From an uncultured Bacteroidales bacterium (lineage in GTDB: Bacteria > Bacteroidota > Bacteroidia > Bacteroidales > P3): a stretch of DNA of 43,840 bases. Positions 15,919-23,680 of the stretch are shown here, in pieces. Every line of letters starts with the position of its first letter. The stretch's first letter is position 1. The notes under the pieces were generated by a model. That model made no database searches. It was not told the origin of the DNA and was given only the letters and a program-made list of their open reading frames with translations. Position numbers and translations under genes: made by a program. The stretch is from the NCBI GenBank assembly GCA_900316055.1, contig ONBK01000021.1:1-43840 (forward strand). The letters run 5' to 3'.

Positions 15919-16611
15919 TTACTTTCTATTATTCATCTCCTTTAACAGCCCTGGTCGGCGTTCCTTGGTGCGGGCGATGGCCTGTTCCATGCGCCATTGC
16001 TCGATTTTGGCGTGGTTGCCGCTGAGGAGGATGTCGGGGACTTTCCAGCCGCGGAACTCCGGCGGGCGGGTGTATTCGGGCGGAGCCACGAGTCCGTCTT
16101 GGAAGGAGTCGCCGAGAGCCGACTGCTCGTCACCGAGGACTCCCGGCACCAGGCGGATGACGGCATCGGCGATGACCGCAGTAGCCAATTCGCCACCGGT
16201 GAGCACATAGTCGCCGATGGAGATTTCCTTGGTGATGAAATGTTCGCGTACCCGCTCGTCGACCCCTTTGTAGTGGCCGCAGAGAATCATCAGGTTTTCG
16301 GCCAGCGAAAGTTGGTTGGCCATGGGCTGGCTGAGCATCTCGCCGTCGGGGGCGGTGTAGATGACCTCGTCATAGTGTCGCTCTTTTTGAAGTCCTTCGA
16401 TGCAGTTGGCCAAAGGCTCTACAGCCATCACCATTCCTGCAGCGCCACCGTAGGGGTAGTCGTCGACAGAACCGTATTTGGTGAGCGAATAGTCGTGGAG
16501 GTCGTGGAAATGAACCTCGACGAGCCCCTTTTTCTGGGCCCTCTTGAGGATGCTCTCCTCGAAGAACATGGTCATCATGTTCGGGAACAAGGTGAGGATG
16601 TCGAGGCGCAT
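15919..16611 (-). CDS. trmD: tRNA (guanine-37-N1)-methyltransferase TrmD
   Basis: TrmD methylates G37 of tRNAs with SAM and prevents frameshifting. The 230-residue protein begins [12 protein letters not shown] and has the SPOUT trefoil-knot motifs [12 protein letters not shown] and [13 protein letters not shown], plus the YGGAAGMVM loop. Length is normal. The AT-rich ORF6N module sits directly downstream on the same strand, suggesting insertion at the trmD 3' side. Confidence 0.95.
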   Translation of the reverse strand: MRLDILTLFPNMMTMFFEESILKRAQKKGLVEVHFHDLHDYSLTKYGSVDDYPYGGAAGMVMAVEPLANCIEGLQKERHYDEVIYTAPDGEMLSQPMANQLSLAENLMILCGHYKGVDERVREHFITKEISIGDYVLTGGELATAVIADAVIRLVPGVLGDEQSALGDSFQDGLVAPPEYTRPPEFRGWKVPDILLSGNHAKIEQWRMEQAIARTKERRPGLLKEMNNRK

Positions 16612-16647
16612 GGGAGTCTTAGGTTATGGGGTTAAACTTTGGGGGGA

Positions 16648-17787
16648 TTATTTTCTTCTCTTCTTGCCCTTCTTTCCTTTTTTGCTCTTAGTGGCTTTCC
16701 CGGCTTTCTTGGAGACGGCGGATTTCTTGGCCACGCTGCCGCTAACCCTCAGCTTGTCGCCGGGGTGCAGCACCTTGGTCTCTTTGATGCCGTTGAGTTG
16801 GCAGAGGCGTTTGACAGTGATGCCGTTGCGGCGGGCTATTTTGCTGAGGTTGTCTCCCTCGCGCACGCGATACCAAGCTCCGTCGCCAGAGGAGGAACCG
16901 CCATTGCCCCCAGACCACTCCTTGGTGCCGCCTTTGGCTACCTTGCGGAACGAGCCCGAGGTAATCTCCAAGCGGTTGCTGATGAGGTCGTGCGTGGAGC
17001 AGTCGACGACATTCTCGGGGTTGAGGGCGTTGCCCATATAGCGCACCTCGAAGTGGAGGTGGCTGCCGAAAGAGCGGCCGGTGTTGCCGCAGAGGCCTAT
17101 GACGTCGCCGCTCTTCACCTGCTGGCCGGCCGAGACATGGCGTTTAGACATGTGGGCGTAGTAGGTCTCGAGGCCGTTGGCGTGATGGATGATGACGAGG
17201 TTACCGTAGCTCTTGTTGTATTTGGAGATGCGCACCACACCGTCGAAGGCGGCATAGATGGGCTCACCAGTGGGCTGTGCAAGATCGAGTCCATAGTGGA
17301 AACGGCGGCGGCGGGGACCATAGTGCGATGAAGGCCGTGAGGTCCAAGGAGTGGGCCAGGTGAATTTCTCACCGCGAGCAGGGTTGCACAGCTGGATGAC
17401 GATAGGTTCGCTGATGGTGTTGACATCGAGTTTGGGTAGGTGGATGGCTGCCGTATCGAAGCCTTCAAGGATAATGTCATCCTCTCTCTCCACACCTTCG
17501 TCGTCGAGGGTGAACACCGTTGGCAGGTCTTCCCCGTCCTCCTCATACTCTTCTTCGGGTTCCACAATGAAGGGGGGTTGATAGAGGTTGTTTTCGGTCT
17601 CTTTGTTGTTGCGTTCGTCGATGACCACGCCTTTGTATTCCTCGTCCTCGTAGATGACATCTAACTTGTTGACCTTGATTTCTGATTTCTGAGTCTTATT
17701 CTTGGGGTCGTCAGACTGAGCGGAGACCACCAATGGGAGGGTCAACAGGGACAATAACAATAGGATACGTTCTGTATATTTCATCAT
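16648..17787 (-). CDS. exported M23 metallopeptidase with C-terminal LysM
   Basis: The 379-residue protein has a signal peptide (LLLLSLLTLPLVVSAQ) and an acidic, low-complexity linker (about 30-110). The M23 domain (about 150-260) has its zinc ligands in HYGPRRRRFHYGLDL and SHLHFEVRYMG, all present. A LysM domain follows (about 305-350, YRVREGDNLSKIARRNGITV). The tail is strongly basic (KKGKKGKKRRK end). M23 enzymes cut peptidoglycan cross-bridges. The intact HxxxD and HxH motifs suggest activity. The start is MM; 17787 or 17784 are both possible. It has its own promoter just upstream. Confidence 0.9.
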   Translation of the reverse strand: MMKYTERILLLLSLLTLPLVVSAQSDDPKNKTQKSEIKVNKLDVIYEDEEYKGVVIDERNNKETENNLYQPPFIVEPEEEYEEDGEDLPTVFTLDDEGVEREDDIILEGFDTAAIHLPKLDVNTISEPIVIQLCNPARGEKFTWPTPWTSRPSSHYGPRRRRFHYGLDLAQPTGEPIYAAFDGVVRISKYNKSYGNLVIIHHANGLETYYAHMSKRHVSAGQQVKSGDVIGLCGNTGRSFGSHLHFEVRYMGNALNPENVVDCSTHDLISNRLEITSGSFRKVAKGGTKEWSGGNGGSSSGDGAWYRVREGDNLSKIARRNGITVKRLCQLNGIKETKVLHPGDKLRVSGSVAKKSAVSKKAGKATKSKKGKKGKKRRK

Positions 17788-17819
17788 GAATAGTCGATAT
17801 AGGATGGGTTAAAACTTTG

Positions 17820-17851
17820 CAAAAGTACACAAAGTTTTGTTATCCACCAAA
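17820..17851 (-). promoter_or_regulatory. predicted promoter of the LysM/M23 gene
   Basis: On the minus strand TTTG (17851-17848), 20 bases, then TACTTTTG (17827-17820), followed by CA. Perfect match to TTTG-N20-TAnnTTTG. The leader to the ATG would be about 30 nt. Confidence 0.7.
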
Positions 17852-17856
17852 TAAAA

Positions 17857-17874
17857 TAGTCTTAAAAAAGACTA
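17857..17874 (-). terminator. intrinsic terminator after the NlpC/P60-CapA gene
   Basis: Read on the minus strand: TAGTCTT, a tttt loop, AAGACTA, then TTTTATTT. It begins about 20 bases after the stop of the upstream gene and directly precedes the next promoter, so it separates two transcription units. Confidence 0.7.
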
Positions 17875-17893
17875 ACAGGGGGCTATCGCAGTC

Positions 17894-19399
17894 TTACTCA
17901 ACGGGGTGGAATGACCCATCATCCTCGATGAGAATATGGGCATTCTTGAAATCCTCTTGCGTAAGGGTGCGGATGGCTTTGGCCACGATGTTGTTCTTAT
18001 CGATGCGAGGACCTGTGCGGAATGGCTGTATGAAGGAATGGATTTTCCCATCAACCAGCAGTCCTTCGTTGTCCAAGCGCACCGTGATGACAGGCGAGTA
18101 GCCGCTGATGCCCGAGACGCTAATGCCAGCAGGAGTGCAGAAGTTGCCGAGGCTATAGGCGATGAAGTGGCCTTTGTAGATCTCCACAGCACGACAGACA
18201 TGGGGCCCGTGACCAAAGACGAGGTCGGCACCGTTGTCGATGCAGAGGTGTGCGAAAGACCGCAGCGATCCACGGTCCTCTCCGAGGAAGGTCTCTGTGC
18301 CCTTGGGCAGGTGCACCTTGTCCTTCCCTTCAGCACCACCGTGGAAAGAGACGATAAGGATGTCGCAGGAGTCGCGCAGAGAGCGGATGATGGAGAGGGC
18401 CTGAGCGGTGTCTTGATGACGATAGGTGTAGCTGTTGTGGCCGAAAGCGCAGAATCCATAGGTGATATCACCGCGCTGGAGAAGGGCTGAGCGGCAGAGT
18501 TTCTTTACGCCCGCATAGCGGATGCCGACAGCGTCGAGGATGGCCATTGTTTTCTTCACTCCTTCGGTACCAAAATCTTGGCTGTGGTTGTTGGCCAGAC
18601 TCACGAAGTCGAATCCGGCCTCCTTGAGGAGGTTGGCGTATGTCGATGGCATGCGGAAAGCGTAGGAATTCTTTCCCTTGCCTTTGGCACAGGGGATTTT
18701 TTCGTCACAGAACACGCCCTCACAGTTGCCTACGGCAATGGTGGCTGAGGAGAGGATTTCCTTCACATCGTCGAAGAGATTCTTGCCGTCGTTGGGGGGC
18801 AGTTGGGTCTTAGGATGGAGTGTTCCCAGCATCATGTCGCCCACCATGGCGATGGTGTAGAGAGGGTCGGAGACTTCCATGTCTACTGGGGTTTGAACCA
18901 ATGCCGCTATCGCCACTTTCTCATGGTCAATGACGCGGCAGGCTCCAACGTAGCGTTTGGCATAGTAGGGTTCTTTCGATGAAGTGATGCGGATGCCAGT
19001 ACTCGAGGCATGAATGAAATTGAAACTGCCATCGGGTTCCACAGAGGTGACGATGCCCACATGACCGATGGCTTTACTGCGTCCCCGGCCACCATAGAAT
19101 ACCAGGTCGGCAGGACTAATCTCGCTTTTCTTTACTTTGACACCTACCTTGTATTGTGGTGCTGCTGAAGAGGCCAATGCAACATCGAACTTGCCATAGA
19201 TATAACGGGTGAAGCCGGCGCAGTCGAATCCTTTGGGGGTCTTTCCTCCCCATTTATAGGGGACACCGATGTATTTCTTCGCCTCGTTGATGACGGAGTC
19301 AGGATTGATGCCGTGCAACTTCTGCGCCTGTAGGTTCGAAATGTCCATCAGACCCAAGAGTCCAAGGAGTCCCAAAACAAAAACCCTTTTTATCTTCAT
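17894..19399 (-). CDS. fusion of NlpC/P60 peptidase and CapA-like metallophosphatase domains
   Basis: The 501-residue exported protein (signal peptide ends near NLQAQ) has two domains. Residues about 30-165 are NlpC/P60: YKWGGKTPKGFDCAGF with catalytic Cys60, IGHVGIV and FIHASS supplying the histidines. NlpC/P60 enzymes cut gamma-D-Glu-diaminopimelate bonds in peptidoglycan. Residues about 185-490 resemble CapA/PgsA (poly-gamma-glutamate) metallophosphatase-like proteins: MVGDMMLG, LANNHSQDFG, VSFHGGAE and FGHGPHVC. Both domains act on gamma-glutamyl chemistry in known families; the joint role here is inference. The ATG at 19399 is chosen. A TTG at 19417 overlaps the ABC gene stop (TTGA) and would add six residues. 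Last gene of the dapB-ABC unit; a terminator follows. Confidence 0.82.
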   Translation of the reverse strand: MKIKRVFVLGLLGLLGLMDISNLQAQKLHGINPDSVINEAKKYIGVPYKWGGKTPKGFDCAGFTRYIYGKFDVALASSAAPQYKVGVKVKKSEISPADLVFYGGRGRSKAIGHVGIVTSVEPDGSFNFIHASSTGIRITSSKEPYYAKRYVGACRVIDHEKVAIAALVQTPVDMEVSDPLYTIAMVGDMMLGTLHPKTQLPPNDGKNLFDDVKEILSSATIAVGNCEGVFCDEKIPCAKGKGKNSYAFRMPSTYANLLKEAGFDFVSLANNHSQDFGTEGVKKTMAILDAVGIRYAGVKKLCRSALLQRGDITYGFCAFGHNSYTYRHQDTAQALSIIRSLRDSCDILIVSFHGGAEGKDKVHLPKGTETFLGEDRGSLRSFAHLCIDNGADLVFGHGPHVCRAVEIYKGHFIAYSLGNFCTPAGISVSGISGYSPVITVRLDNEGLLVDGKIHSFIQPFRTGPRIDKNNIVAKAIRTLTQEDFKNAHILIEDDGSFHPVE

Positions 19400-19413
19400 A
19401 ATGCCTTTCTTTT

Positions 19414-20157
19414 TCAATAATCGTAAATTATTCTGTCGTCGGCCATGTGTGAAGCCACGCCGTAGACAGTGCGTATATTCTTCGGTGTGAGGCCACCGTT
19501 TATTGGTCCATGATAGAGTAACTTCCCAGAATGGAACAGCATCAGGTCATCGCAGAACTGAAGTGCAAGGTTGAGGTCGTGGATGACGATAAGGATGGTC
19601 TTACCTCCGTCATTGCGTAGCAACCGCATGATTTCGAGTTGGTGGGCGATATCCAAGTTCGATACAGGTTCGTCCATCAGCAACACGGGTGTCTGTTGCG
19701 CTAATGCTCGTGCAATCATCACGCGTTGCAACTCACCTCCACTCATCTGGTGCGGTGTGGAGAAGCGCAAATGCCAGGTGTTGGTCTTCCGCATGCATTG
19801 CTCCACAATGTCCCAGTCGGCCTGAGATTCGTTCTGCAGCCGTTTCTGGTAGGGATTTCGGCCCATGAGGACGGTCTCGAAAGCCGAGAAGTCGAAGTCG
19901 GTCTGTGTCTGCTGCCGTACGAAGGCTACCTTCTGTGCCAGTGCTCGAGCGGAGTAGTTTTGCACTGGAATGCCGTCAATAAGCACTTGGCCGGAGGAAG
20001 GTTGCAACAAGGCTCCGATACAACGCAACAGTGTTGTCTTACCGCAGCCGTTGGGTCCCATCACCGCAGTAAGGTGGCCTTCTGAGATGTTGGCGTTGAT
20101 GTCGTCCAGTATCTCGCATTTGCCGAAGTTGACGGATATATGTTGCAACTCTATCAT
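19414..20157 (-). CDS. ABC transporter ATP-binding protein, FecE/BtuD type
   Basis: A 247-residue ATPase of the iron-siderophore/cobalamin importer class: Walker A GPNGCGKTT, signature MSGGELQRV, Walker B PVLLMDEPVSNLD and the switch His in IVIHDLN. It would energise the FecCD-type permease encoded 16 bases upstream. The family also includes heme importers, so substrate cannot be named. No periplasmic binding protein gene is nearby. Confidence 0.88.
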   Translation of the reverse strand: MIELQHISVNFGKCEILDDINANISEGHLTAVMGPNGCGKTTLLRCIGALLQPSSGQVLIDGIPVQNYSARALAQKVAFVRQQTQTDFDFSAFETVLMGRNPYQKRLQNESQADWDIVEQCMRKTNTWHLRFSTPHQMSGGELQRVMIARALAQQTPVLLMDEPVSNLDIAHQLEIMRLLRNDGGKTILIVIHDLNLALQFCDDLMLFHSGKLLYHGPINGGLTPKNIRTVYGVASHMADDRIIYDY

Positions 20158-20173
20158 TTATCTACCTTATATC

Positions 20174-21172
20174 CTAATAATTCTTTTTACTCTTGTACAG
20201 CAAATAGATGAACATTGGCGCCCCGATAATCGATGTCAGGCTGCCCACTGGTAGTTCGCCTGGACGCAGCACTGTACGCGCCAGAGTGTCGCATACCAGT
20301 ACAAAGATGGAACCACAGAGCATCGAATAGGGTACCACCTTGCGGTTGTCGGATCCTACCACTAATCGCACGGCATGCGGGACAATGAGTCCCACAAAGC
20401 CTATCACACCACACGAGCTCACTGCAAAAGCCACCATCAAGGTGGTGAACAATAGCAGTGCTCGCTTTACTTTCTCCACTTCTACACCCATACTCTTGGC
20501 TGCCTCGCTGCCTGCCAGCAGCAGGTTAAGGTCGCGCGAATACCACAATACCACACCGATGCCTACAACAGACACTGGCAGCATCACCTCCACATCCTCC
20601 CACGAAATTCTCGAGGGGTCGAAACTGCCCATGGTCCAGAAGATGATATCGTCCATTTTCTCGTGGTTCATCACCATGAGGAACGAGATGACTGCTGAAA
20701 TCAATAGGGTGAAACAGACACCTGTGAGCAGCAGTGTGGTGGTATGCATTCGGTTGCCTATGGAGGCAATTTTGTAGATGAGTAGCACCGTGAGCAGTGC
20801 CGTCACCAGTGCCATACTGCTCACACCCCATTGGATGGCACCCCATCCCAGCAGGAGGGCTACTGCGGCACCCAGCGAGGCGCCACTCGAAACACCTAAT
20901 ACATAGGGGTCTGTCAACGGATTGCGGAAAATGCTCTGATAGGCTGCTCCGCAGACGCTCAGCACCGCGCCTACTAATACACTCATCACCACACGTGGTA
21001 CCCGCAGCTGCCAGAAAATTGGAGAGTCCTTAATTTCTTCCCACTCGAAGTCGACAGCACCGAAAAGGCTGCAGATGGCCATTGCCGCCACCAGCAGCAA
21101 CGTCAATCCTATTACTATCCACGGATTGGCTCTTCCAGATTTATATTTCCCCCCAGTCATCCTCCTTACCAT
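20174..21172 (-). CDS. FecCD-family ABC permease
   Basis: A 332-residue polytopic membrane protein of the BtuC/FecCD family, with hydrophobic segments throughout and the typical LRVPRVVMSVLVGAVLSVCG, YQSIFRNPLTDPYVLGVSSGA and GFVGLIVPHAVRLVVGSDNR motifs. It forms the homodimeric channel of an importer for iron-siderophore, heme or corrinoid. The start could be 21172 or the Met at 21160. It lies between dapB and its ATPase, an odd place for a transporter. Confidence 0.88.
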   Translation of the reverse strand: MVRRMTGGKYKSGRANPWIVIGLTLLLVAAMAICSLFGAVDFEWEEIKDSPIFWQLRVPRVVMSVLVGAVLSVCGAAYQSIFRNPLTDPYVLGVSSGASLGAAVALLLGWGAIQWGVSSMALVTALLTVLLIYKIASIGNRMHTTTLLLTGVCFTLLISAVISFLMVMNHEKMDDIIFWTMGSFDPSRISWEDVEVMLPVSVVGIGVVLWYSRDLNLLLAGSEAAKSMGVEVEKVKRALLLFTTLMVAFAVSSCGVIGFVGLIVPHAVRLVVGSDNRKVVPYSMLCGSIFVLVCDTLARTVLRPGELPVGSLTSIIGAPMFIYLLYKSKKNY

Positions 21173-21188
21173 CTTACCTCGGGTCTCC

Positions 21189-21866
21189 TTATTTTCCCAA
21201 AATATCCTTCATTGTGTATATTCCAGCATCGGCTTTCGATAGGAACTCCGCTGCTAACACAGCCCCCATCGCCAGCCCTTTACGGCTGTGTGCTTCATGG
21301 GTAAGCGTAATGGTGTCTATTTCGCTGTCGTAGATCACAGTATGTGTACCAGGCACCTCGCCCTCGCGGTAGGAGGTAATTTGCACGTTTTCCTCTTCCC
21401 TCTTTCCATTTTCCACTATCTGCTCTTTTAGGGTGATGGCGGTGCCACTGGGGGCATCGAGCTTGTGGATATGATGGGTCTCCCTGATAGACACCTTGTA
21501 ATCGTCACGGCCGTGCATCAGCTCTGCCAGACGGCGGTTCAGTTCGAACATGATGTTCATTCCGATGCTGAAGTTGGTGGCGGTGAAGAGGCTTCCGCCG
21601 TGGGCCCTGCACTCGGCAACAACCTTCTCGTAGTCGCCATACCAGCCCGTAGTTCCACATATCACCGGTACACCGACTTCAAAACAATGCAGCATATTTT
21701 CCACTGCCGTTGCCGGGGTGGTGAACTCTATTGCTACATTGGCATCTATTTTCGCAGGCCAGGGATCGCCTTTGTCAATCTTCACAGTAACCTCGTGTCC
21801 CCGCTCTGCAGCCAATGCCTCGATGGCGTGTCCCATCTTCCCATATCCTATCAATGCTATTCTCAT
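21189..21866 (-). CDS. dapB: 4-hydroxy-tetrahydrodipicolinate reductase DapB
   Basis: DapB makes tetrahydrodipicolinate for lysine and meso-diaminopimelate synthesis. The 225-residue protein has an N-terminal Rossmann motif (IALIGYGKMGHAIEA), CGTTGWYGDYEKV, ATNFSIGMN, the catalytic HHIHKLDAPSGTA loop and the C-terminal HEAHSRKGLAMGAVLAAEF. It is on the short side for the family. Residues 151-160 (IVENGKREEEN region), just after SGTAITL, are encoded by a 28-nt heptamer element, replacing a variable loop. It heads the minus-strand transporter/NlpC unit. Confidence 0.93.
   Translation of the reverse strand: MRIALIGYGKMGHAIEALAAERGHEVTVKIDKGDPWPAKIDANVAIEFTTPATAVENMLHCFEVGVPVICGTTGWYGDYEKVVAECRAHGGSLFTATNFSIGMNIMFELNRRLAELMHGRDDYKVSIRETHHIHKLDAPSGTAITLKEQIVENGKREEENVQITSYREGEVPGTHTVIYDSEIDTITLTHEAHSRKGLAMGAVLAAEFLSKADAGIYTMKDILGK
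21389..21416. repeat. heptamer element, 4 x 7 bp (gtggaaa) inside dapB
   Basis: Plus strand units: tttcctc, ttccctc, tttccat, tttccac, exactly 28 bases. Single arm, no inverse partner nearby. Encodes part of a poorly conserved loop of DapB. Confidence 0.75.
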
Positions 21867-21892
21867 ATCAATTCCTTTTCCGAAAGAAACTG

Positions 21893-21923
21893 CAAAGATA
21901 CGTACTTTTTCAGAAACGACAAA
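21893..21923 (-). promoter_or_regulatory. predicted dapB promoter
   Basis: Minus strand: TTTG (21923-21920), 19 bases, TATCTTTG (21900-21893), then CA. The box lies about 27 bases before the dapB ATG. Back to back with the ribBA promoter. Confidence 0.65.
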
Positions 21924-21931
21924 ATTTATTC

Positions 21932-21963
21932 TTTTATCAATTCTTAATTTTTTACTATCTTTG
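21932..21963 (+). promoter_or_regulatory. predicted ribBA promoter
   Basis: TATCTTTG at 21956-21963, followed by CA, with TTTT at 21932-21935 in the -33 position (20-base spacing). The leader to the ATG at 21994 is about 25 nt, too short for an FMN riboswitch. Confidence 0.6.
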
Positions 21964-21993
21964 CATTGTCAAAAGTAAAGACATTTTATCGCT

Positions 21994-23205
21994 ATGGAAT
22001 TTAAACTCAATACTATAGAAGAAGCCATCGAAGATTTTCGCGAGGGTAAGTTTGTGATTGTTGTCGACGACGAGGATCGCGAGAACGAAGGCGACTTCAT
22101 CATGGCTGCCGAGAAGATTACTCCTGAGGCCGTCAACTTCATGCTCAAGAACGGACGTGGTGTGCTCTGCGCCCCCATCACCGAGCAGCGCTGCCACGAG
22201 TTGCAACTCGACATGCAGGTGCATGACAATACCTCGCTCCTCGGCACCCCTTTCACCGTTACAGTTGACAACCTCCTAGATGGCTGCACCACGGGTGTCA
22301 GCATGCACGACCGCGCCAGCACCATCCGCGCCCTTGCTGACCCCAACACCAAGGCCGACCAACTCGGCCGTCCAGGTCATATCAACCCTCTCCGTGCACG
22401 CAACGGTGGTGTGCTGGTACGCGCAGGGCATACTGAGGCGGCTGTCGATCTTGCCCGCCTTGCAGGTCTCTATCCCGCCGGCGCCCTTATTGAGATTATC
22501 AATGACGACGGCACTATGGCGCGTATGCCGCAACTACAGGAGGTGGCAAAGAAGTTTGGTCTCAAGATTGTCACCATCAAGGACCTTATCGCCTACCGCG
22601 TGGCACACGAGACCCTCGTGCGCAAGGAGCAAGAGGTATTCCTCCCTACCCAGTGGGGCAACTTCCAACTCATCGCCTACACCCAGCTCGACAACGGCAT
22701 TACCCACATGGTGTTGAAGAAAGGCGAGTGGGAAGAGGGTGAACCCGTGCTGGTGCGCGTACACTCCAGCTGCGCCACGGGTGACATCTTCGGTAGTTGC
22801 AAGTGCGACTGTGGAGACCAGCTGCACCATGCCATGCAGATGATTGAGCGCGAGGGCAAAGGCCTTATTGCCTATATGAGCCAGGAGGGACGTGGTATTG
22901 GCCTCGTCAACAAGTTGAAAGCTTACCATCTGCAAGAGATGGGTCTCGACACCGTTGACGCCAATATCAAATTGGGATTCAAGGCCGACGAACGCGACTA
23001 TGGTATCGGTGCCCAGATACTGCGCGACCAGAAGGTCACTAAGATGCGCCTCATCACTAACAACCCTGTGAAGCGCACGGGCCTTGAAGGCTACGGCCTC
23101 GAAGTCACCGAGATTGTCCCTATTGTCATCGAACCCAACAAATACAACGAGCGCTACCTGAAAACCAAGCAGGATCGCATGGGGCACAAGCTGCACATAA
23201 AATAG
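21994..23205 (+). CDS. ribBA: bifunctional DHBP synthase / GTP cyclohydrolase II RibBA
   Basis: The 403-residue fusion makes both precursors of riboflavin. The N-terminal half (about 1-205) is RibB, forming 3,4-dihydroxy-2-butanone 4-phosphate: [17 protein letters not shown] binds metal and substrate, then [14 protein letters not shown]. The C-terminal half (about 210-403) is RibA, opening GTP: the zinc site [18 protein letters not shown] and [11 protein letters not shown] are intact, as is [17 protein letters not shown]. Normal length. Monocistronic, with hairpins following. Confidence 0.95.
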   Translation: MEFKLNTIEEAIEDFREGKFVIVVDDEDRENEGDFIMAAEKITPEAVNFMLKNGRGVLCAPITEQRCHELQLDMQVHDNTSLLGTPFTVTVDNLLDGCTTGVSMHDRASTIRALADPNTKADQLGRPGHINPLRARNGGVLVRAGHTEAAVDLARLAGLYPAGALIEIINDDGTMARMPQLQEVAKKFGLKIVTIKDLIAYRVAHETLVRKEQEVFLPTQWGNFQLIAYTQLDNGITHMVLKKGEWEEGEPVLVRVHSSCATGDIFGSCKCDCGDQLHHAMQMIEREGKGLIAYMSQEGRGIGLVNKLKAYHLQEMGLDTVDANIKLGFKADERDYGIGAQILRDQKVTKMRLITNNPVKRTGLEGYGLEVTEIVPIVIEPNKYNERYLKTKQDRMGHKLHIK

Positions 23206-23206
23206 A

Positions 23207-23241
23207 AATAGGATCTCCCAAAGCATATGGGAGACCCTATT
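23207..23241. terminator. long hairpin after ribBA
   Basis: AATAGGaTCTCCCA (23207-23220) pairs with TGGGAGAcCCTATT (23228-23241): 13 of 14 pairs, seven-base loop. It begins one base after the ribBA stop. There is no U-run after it, so termination efficiency is uncertain. Confidence 0.6.
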
Positions 23242-23267
23242 CCCTTAGGTTTTACAACCATTTAACC

Positions 23268-23296
23268 ATTGTTCTCCCATTTAATGAAAGAACAAT
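23268..23296. terminator. second hairpin between convergent genes
   Basis: ATTGTTCT (23268-23275) pairs perfectly with AGAACAAT (23289-23296), loop 13 bases. It sits between ribBA and the convergent HMA gene and could serve either strand. Confidence 0.45.
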
Positions 23297-23330
23297 GATT
23301 AAAAAGACTGGCCTTTAGCTGCTTTTATCT

Positions 23331-23636
23331 TTACTTCTTTTCTTTCTCCTTCGGTTTATCGGAGACGACCTTTGTGTCGTAGCCGATTTCCTTCATGGCG
23401 GCTTGGATTTTCTTCACGTCGGTCTTGGTGGCGTCGTAGGTCACGGCGACGGTCTGCTCCTTGATACTGGTCTCGATTTTCTTGACACCGCTCTCGAAAC
23501 GGAGGTTCTTCTTGATTTTGTTCTCACACTTCTCGCAATGCATCTGCGGCGTGGGGGTCATGACGAGCACGCGGAGGTCCTTGCCGGCGGCCATCAGCAG
23601 CAGGCTGGACAGGAGGATTAAAAGGGTCTGTTTCAT
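23331..23636 (-). CDS. exported heavy-metal-associated (HMA) domain protein
   Basis: A 101-residue protein with a signal peptide (LLILLSSLLLMAAG) and one HMA fold. Its metal site is MHCEKC at about residues 32-37, the MxCxxC motif that binds Cu(I) or similar soft metals. GVKKIETSIKEQTVAVTYD and the GYD end of the fold follow. The C-terminal tail is Lys/Glu-rich. Last gene after the TonB receptor, with an intervening heptamer element. Likely a periplasmic metal carrier; metal identity inferred. Confidence 0.85.
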   Translation of the reverse strand: MKQTLLILLSSLLLMAAGKDLRVLVMTPTPQMHCEKCENKIKKNLRFESGVKKIETSIKEQTVAVTYDATKTDVKKIQAAMKEIGYDTKVVSDKPKEKEKK

Positions 23637-23650
23637 ATAATTCTTAATTT

Positions 23651-23678
23651 TTTTTAATTTTCAATTCTCAATTCTCAA
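23651..23678. repeat. heptamer element, 4 x 7 bp (ttctcaa) between TonB receptor and HMA gene
   Basis: tttttaa, ttttcaa, ttctcaa, ttctcaa: 28 bases. On the transcribed strand it begins two bases after the receptor's stop codon and ends 14 bases before the HMA start. Confidence 0.7.
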
Positions 23679-23680
23679 AT

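Noticed and set aside
16612..16647. Another heptamer element between trmD and the M23 gene
   Set aside because: Only two units (gttatgg, ggttaaa) look related; too degenerate to count.
21964..21993. FMN riboswitch before ribBA
   Set aside because: The leader predicted from the promoter is only about 25-30 nt and shows no riboswitch core.
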